From Opitutaceae bacterium (lineage in GTDB: Bacteria > Verrucomicrobiota > Verrucomicrobiia > Opitutales > Opitutaceae): 9,144 nucleotides of DNA. The position numbers and the translations under genes were made by a program. Of this stretch, positions 6,200 to 9,144 are shown in pieces; position 1 is the stretch's first letter; each line of letters opens with the position of its first letter. The stretch covers positions 1 to 9,144 of the forward strand of contig JADLBI010000289.1 of the NCBI GenBank assembly GCA_020847775.1, in the 5' to 3' direction. The notes under the pieces are model-generated. The model was not told where the DNA came from. It worked only from the letters and a program-made list of their open reading frames with translations, and did not search any database.

Positions 6200-7590
6200 C
6201 GCGTTTCGACCCCAGTCAATTGGCGGCATGGACCGGAGGGCGCTGGACGGCGCCTCCGGTTTCGCCGTTGCTGGGCTTCGGCATCGACAGCCGCCAGTTG
6301 GGCGCGGGGCAGGTGTTCGTGGCGTTGCGGACCGAGCAGCGCGACGGACACGAATTTCTCGCCGCGGCGGAAAATGCCTGCGCGGCCGCCGCGCTGGTGT
6401 CCAGCCCAAACCCGACGCTGCAACTACCGCAACTGGTGGTGGCCGATCCGCTCGCGGCCTTTCAAGCGATCGCGCGCGCGCACCGCGCGGTGTTCCCGGG
6501 CCGTGTGGTCGGCATTTCCGGCAGCGCGGGCAAGACATCGACGAAAAATCTGCTCGCGCTCCTGCTTGGCGGGGAGGGCGCGGTGCTTGCGACCGAGGGC
6601 AACTTGAACAACCACCTCGGCGTGCCGCTCACGCTCACGCGGCTCGATCCCGAGCGGCACCGGTTCGCGGTTGTCGAGGCGGGCATCAGTGGCCCCGGCG
6701 AAATGGCCCCACTCGCGGAGATGATCTCGCCCGAAGTGTCGATCATCACACTCGTCGCGCCAGCGCACGTCGCCGGGCTCGGTTCGGTCGAGGGCGTTGC
6801 GCGCGAAAAAGCCGTGCTTTCCGCGCACACGCGGGACGGAGGCGTGGCAATTTTCCCACAGCAGTGCGCAGCGTTCGCGGCGTTCGCCGGGCTTGGCGGT
6901 AGTCGGCTCGTCTTGACCCGCGTTGATGCGCTTCCTTCTGGCCCTGCGAAAGAAGGGTGTGTGCCTTACGCGATTTCGCACCGCGACCACGAGACGGTGC
7001 TAACGTTGGCCTGGCGCGGCGAGCCGCGCGCAGTGACGCTGCGTCGTGTTTCCGACGGCATGGCGCAAAACGCCGCGCTCGCGATCAGCGCGGCGCTGTG
7101 GCTCGGCGTGGACACGGCCTTGATCCAGCCCCGGCTCGCCGGGTGGGTGGCGGCGGGCTTGCGCGGAGAATGGCGGCGCGAGGCCGGGCGGCTGCTTTAT
7201 GTGGATTGCTACAACGCGAATCCCGCCGCGATGGCCGATGCTTTGGATGCCTTTTACGCGCAAGCACCGGCCGAGGCGCCGCGCCTGTTGGTGCTGGGCG
7301 GAATGGAGGAGCTCGGTGCGGAAGCGGCGATGTTTCACCGCGCGCTGGGCCGTGCGCTGCAAGTGCGCCCACAGGACCGTGTGTTCGCGATCGGCGAGCA
7401 CGCCGCCGCGCTACGGGCGGGCGCGCTGGACGGCGGTGTGGCCGCGGCGCAAATCGCCGTGGTGGACACGCTCGAACCGGTGCGCTCGGCGCTGGCGGAT
7501 TTTGCGGGCAGCGTGTTTTTGAAGGGCAGTCGGCGTCACCGGCTGGAAGCGTTGCTCGAAACCGTGAAGGAGGAACCCGCGCATGTTTAG
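6196..7590 (+). CDS. murF: UDP-MurNAc-tripeptide:D-Ala-D-Ala ligase MurF
   Basis: MurF adds D-Ala-D-Ala to UDP-MurNAc-tripeptide in the cytoplasm, completing the pentapeptide. The 464-residue product has the three-domain Mur ligase plan: an N-terminal UDP-binding part with DSR at 31-33, an ATP loop GISGSAGKTSTK (106-117), EGNLNNHLGVPLTL (134-147), DCYNANPAAM (337-346), LVLGGMEELG (365-374) and KGSRRHRLE (443-451). Two motifs drift from the usual form: ExG reads EAGISGPGEM (161-170), and the common TNIG-AH reads TLVAPAH (185-191). Length and all core catalytic blocks are otherwise normal (452 in E. coli). ATG 6196 overlaps the murE stop as ATGA, without a clear Shine-Dalgarno sequence, so translational coupling is likely. 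Its last 8 bp overlap mraY. Confidence 0.95.
   Translation: MTRFDPSQLAAWTGGRWTAPPVSPLLGFGIDSRQLGAGQVFVALRTEQRDGHEFLAAAENACAAAALVSSPNPTLQLPQLVVADPLAAFQAIARAHRAVFPGRVVGISGSAGKTSTKNLLALLLGGEGAVLATEGNLNNHLGVPLTLTRLDPERHRFAVVEAGISGPGEMAPLAEMISPEVSIITLVAPAHVAGLGSVEGVAREKAVLSAHTRDGGVAIFPQQCAAFAAFAGLGGSRLVLTRVDALPSGPAKEGCVPYAISHRDHETVLTLAWRGEPRAVTLRRVSDGMAQNAALAISAALWLGVDTALIQPRLAGWVAAGLRGEWRREAGRLLYVDCYNANPAAMADALDAFYAQAPAEAPRLLVLGGMEELGAEAAMFHRALGRALQVRPQDRVFAIGEHAAALRAGALDGGVAAAQIAVVDTLEPVRSALADFAGSVFLKGSRRHRLEALLETVKEEPAHV
7567..7574 (+). promoter_or_regulatory. Strong ribosome binding site of mraY
   Basis: AAGGAGGA at 7567-7574, inside the 3' end of murF, has its GGAGG core 9 nt before ATG 7583. 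It is the strongest Shine-Dalgarno sequence in the window and fixes the mraY start despite the 8-bp overlap with murF. Confidence 0.75.
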
Positions 7591-8695
7591 CTATCTGTCG
7601 GAATACGAACATTACTTCGGCCCGTTGCGGCTGCTGCGCTACATCTCCGTGCGCACGGTGCTCGGCGCGGGCACGGCGTTGGTCATCGGGTTCATCATCG
7701 GACCGTGGCTGATCGCGCGGTTCCGCAAGCTGAAGTTTGGCCAGCACTACGACGACGACCGCACGGGAGAACTGGCGCAGCGCTTCGACAAGAAGAACAC
7801 GCCGACGATGGGCGGGCTGATCATTTATCTGGCGGTCTTTGTCAGCACCGCGCTGTGGGCCGAGCCGAATGTCTGGATCGTGGTCGCGCTATTTGTTTAC
7901 ACGGCGCTGACGGTGGCGGGCTGGCGCGACGATTACCTGAAAGTCGTGCGGCGCAACCGCGACGGCATCTCGTCGTGGGAGAAAATCGCCTGGCAATCGC
8001 TGGCCGCGCTGGTCGCTCTGGCAGTGCTGCTTTGGCATCCGTTGAGCGCGGAGAAGGTCCGCGAGTTGTGGGTGCCGTTTTTTAAGACGGCGGTCATCGC
8101 GCAAATGCCGTGGTGGTTGCTGTTGGGCCTGATCTATTTCTGGATCGTTGGATTCAGCAACGCGATCAACCTGACCGACGGGCTCGACGGCTTGGCTGTG
8201 GGCTGCGTGATTTCGGTGGCGCTGGTGTTCGGCATTATGGCCTACGCGGCGGGCAACGTTCGCATTGCCGATTACCTGCTGATTAGCCATGTGCCCGGCA
8301 CGGGCGAATTGACGGTGCTGTGTGGCGCGTTGATCGGGGCGTGCATGGCGTTTCTGTGGTATAACTCGCATCCGGCGGAGGTGTTCATGGGCGATACCGG
8401 TTCGCTCGCGCTCGGCGGACTCATCGGGGTCATGGCGTTCATGATCCACCAGCCGGTGACGCTCGTGATCGTCGGCGGCGTGTTCGTGATGGAGGCGTTG
8501 TCGGTGATGTTGCAGGTGGGGTGGTTCAAATACACGCGGCGCACCACCGGGACGGGGCGGCGCATTTTCCTCATGTCGCCGATTCATCATCATTTTCAAA
8601 AACTCGGCTGGCCTGAAACCAAGGTCGTGCTGCGCTTCTGGGTGCTGTCGCTCGGGTTCGCGCTCGCGGGTCTGGCCACGTTGAAAATCCGCTGA
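7583..8695 (+). CDS. mraY: Phospho-N-acetylmuramoyl-pentapeptide transferase MraY
   Basis: MraY is the integral membrane enzyme that transfers phospho-MurNAc-pentapeptide from UDP to undecaprenyl phosphate, making lipid I. The 370-residue product has about ten hydrophobic segments and the diagnostic motifs in order: KKNTPTMGG (70-78), the acidic pair DD (116-117) within RDDYLK, NLTDGLDGL (196-204), the cytoplasmic loop NSHPAEVFMGDTGSLALGG (261-279, with catalytic-site Asp271), and MSPIHHHFQKLGWPE (331-345) with the triple histidine at 335-337. Length is near the E. coli value of 360. The start carries a strong Shine-Dalgarno sequence, unlike most genes here. It lies between murF and murD, as in many dcw clusters, and its TGA shares one base with the murD ATG. 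Confidence 0.97.
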   Translation: MFSYLSEYEHYFGPLRLLRYISVRTVLGAGTALVIGFIIGPWLIARFRKLKFGQHYDDDRTGELAQRFDKKNTPTMGGLIIYLAVFVSTALWAEPNVWIVVALFVYTALTVAGWRDDYLKVVRRNRDGISSWEKIAWQSLAALVALAVLLWHPLSAEKVRELWVPFFKTAVIAQMPWWLLLGLIYFWIVGFSNAINLTDGLDGLAVGCVISVALVFGIMAYAAGNVRIADYLLISHVPGTGELTVLCGALIGACMAFLWYNSHPAEVFMGDTGSLALGGLIGVMAFMIHQPVTLVIVGGVFVMEALSVMLQVGWFKYTRRTTGTGRRIFLMSPIHHHFQKLGWPETKVVLRFWVLSLGFALAGLATLKIR

Positions 8696-9144
8696 TGGCG
8701 CTCGTCATTCCAGAACTCTTGCGAGAGGCGCTAGCCCGGCCCACCGCCGTCTTTGGCGAGGGCGTGAGTGGGCAGGGCGTGCTGGCGCTACTGCGCAGGC
8801 TCGGCCTTCCAGGCGTGTGCTATGACGAGCGTGGAGTGGCGTTCACGGCGGAGCGCGCGGCCGCGCACCGGCTGGTCGTGTTTTCCCCGGGCTTCGCGGC
8901 GGACCACGCGTGGCATCGGTTGGCGCGTGAGCGCGGTCTGCTGTGCCTCGGCGAGATGGATTTCGCGGCGCTGTTTTGGAAGGGGCGCGCCATCGCGATC
9001 ACGGGCACGAACGGCAAGACGACGCTGACGGAATTTCTCACCCATGCGTTGCGGCAGGAATGGGAGCAGGCGCACGCGGTCGGCAATATCGGCCGTCCGC
9101 TCGCCCGGCTGGTGGCCGACACGGCCGGGGGCACCAAGGCCGAC
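8695..9144 (+). CDS. murD: UDP-MurNAc-L-Ala:D-glutamate ligase MurD (5' part only)
   Basis: MurD adds D-Glu to UDP-MurNAc-L-Ala, the step before MurE. Only the first 150 codons are in the window; the frame is open to the right edge. The N-terminal UDP-binding domain shows a glycine-rich turn (GEGVSGQG, 21-28) and the SPG motif (64-66), followed by the ATP loop AITGTNGKTTLTEF (101-114) and VGNIGRPL (129-136), which together distinguish MurD from MurC, MurE and MurF. ATG 8695 overlaps the mraY stop (TGATG) and has no Shine-Dalgarno sequence, so it probably depends on reinitiation after mraY. The central and C-terminal domains lie outside the window. Confidence 0.94.
   Translation, partial: MALVIPELLREALARPTAVFGEGVSGQGVLALLRRLGLPGVCYDERGVAFTAERAAAHRLVVFSPGFAADHAWHRLARERGLLCLGEMDFAALFWKGRAIAITGTNGKTTLTEFLTHALRQEWEQAHAVGNIGRPLARLVADTAGGTKAD

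Noticed and set aside
4484..6538. 684-codon open frame on the - strand, antisense to murE
   Set aside because: It lies opposite a complete murE with all its motifs. Its translation is rich in Arg, His and Ala with no recognisable domain, as expected for the antisense of G+C-rich codons.

Overview
This window is the first part of a division and cell wall (dcw) gene cluster, read entirely from the + strand. The order is mraZ, a possible small ORF, rsmH (mraW), an ftsL-like gene, ftsI (a class B PBP), murE, murF, mraY and the first 150 codons of murD, which runs off the right edge. Gene order, near-zero spacing and repeated stop/start overlaps (4 bp ftsI/murE, 4 bp murE/murF, 8 bp murF/mraY, 1 bp mraY/murD) indicate one long operon.

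The organism is a G+C-rich bacterium that makes peptidoglycan. MurE carries the DNPR signature for meso-diaminopimelate, so the wall is probably of the Gram-negative DAP type. The divergent FtsL-like protein, the scarcity of Shine-Dalgarno sequences and the general look of the proteins suggest Verrucomicrobiota, perhaps Opitutales. This is an impression and was not tested by a search.

Layout. Positions 1-684 lie upstream of mraZ. They hold a reading frame open from the left edge to 242 (doubtful), a hairpin (290-315), a perfect 17-bp palindrome (340-356), a set of competing stems (383-466) and a candidate promoter. Next comes an array of four TGGGN-type boxes at an exact 10-bp period (629-663), the expected operator for MraZ autoregulation. 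Positions 685-2304 hold mraZ and rsmH, with a possible 74-codon ORF between them whose end overlaps the rsmH start. Positions 2311-4613 hold the two septal membrane proteins. Positions 4610-9144 hold the precursor pathway: MurE adds the third residue to UDP-MurNAc-dipeptide, MurF adds D-Ala-D-Ala, MraY moves the finished pentapeptide onto undecaprenyl phosphate to make lipid I, and MurD performs the earlier D-Glu addition. FtsI uses the resulting lipid-linked units at the septum.

I found no mobile element, CRISPR array, defence system or other undescribed system. The cluster itself is conventional. The points worth a second look are the phased MraZ operator, the small coupled ORF, the SD-supported N-terminal extension of MurE, an insert in the FtsI pedestal, altered motifs in MurF, and the structured upstream region.
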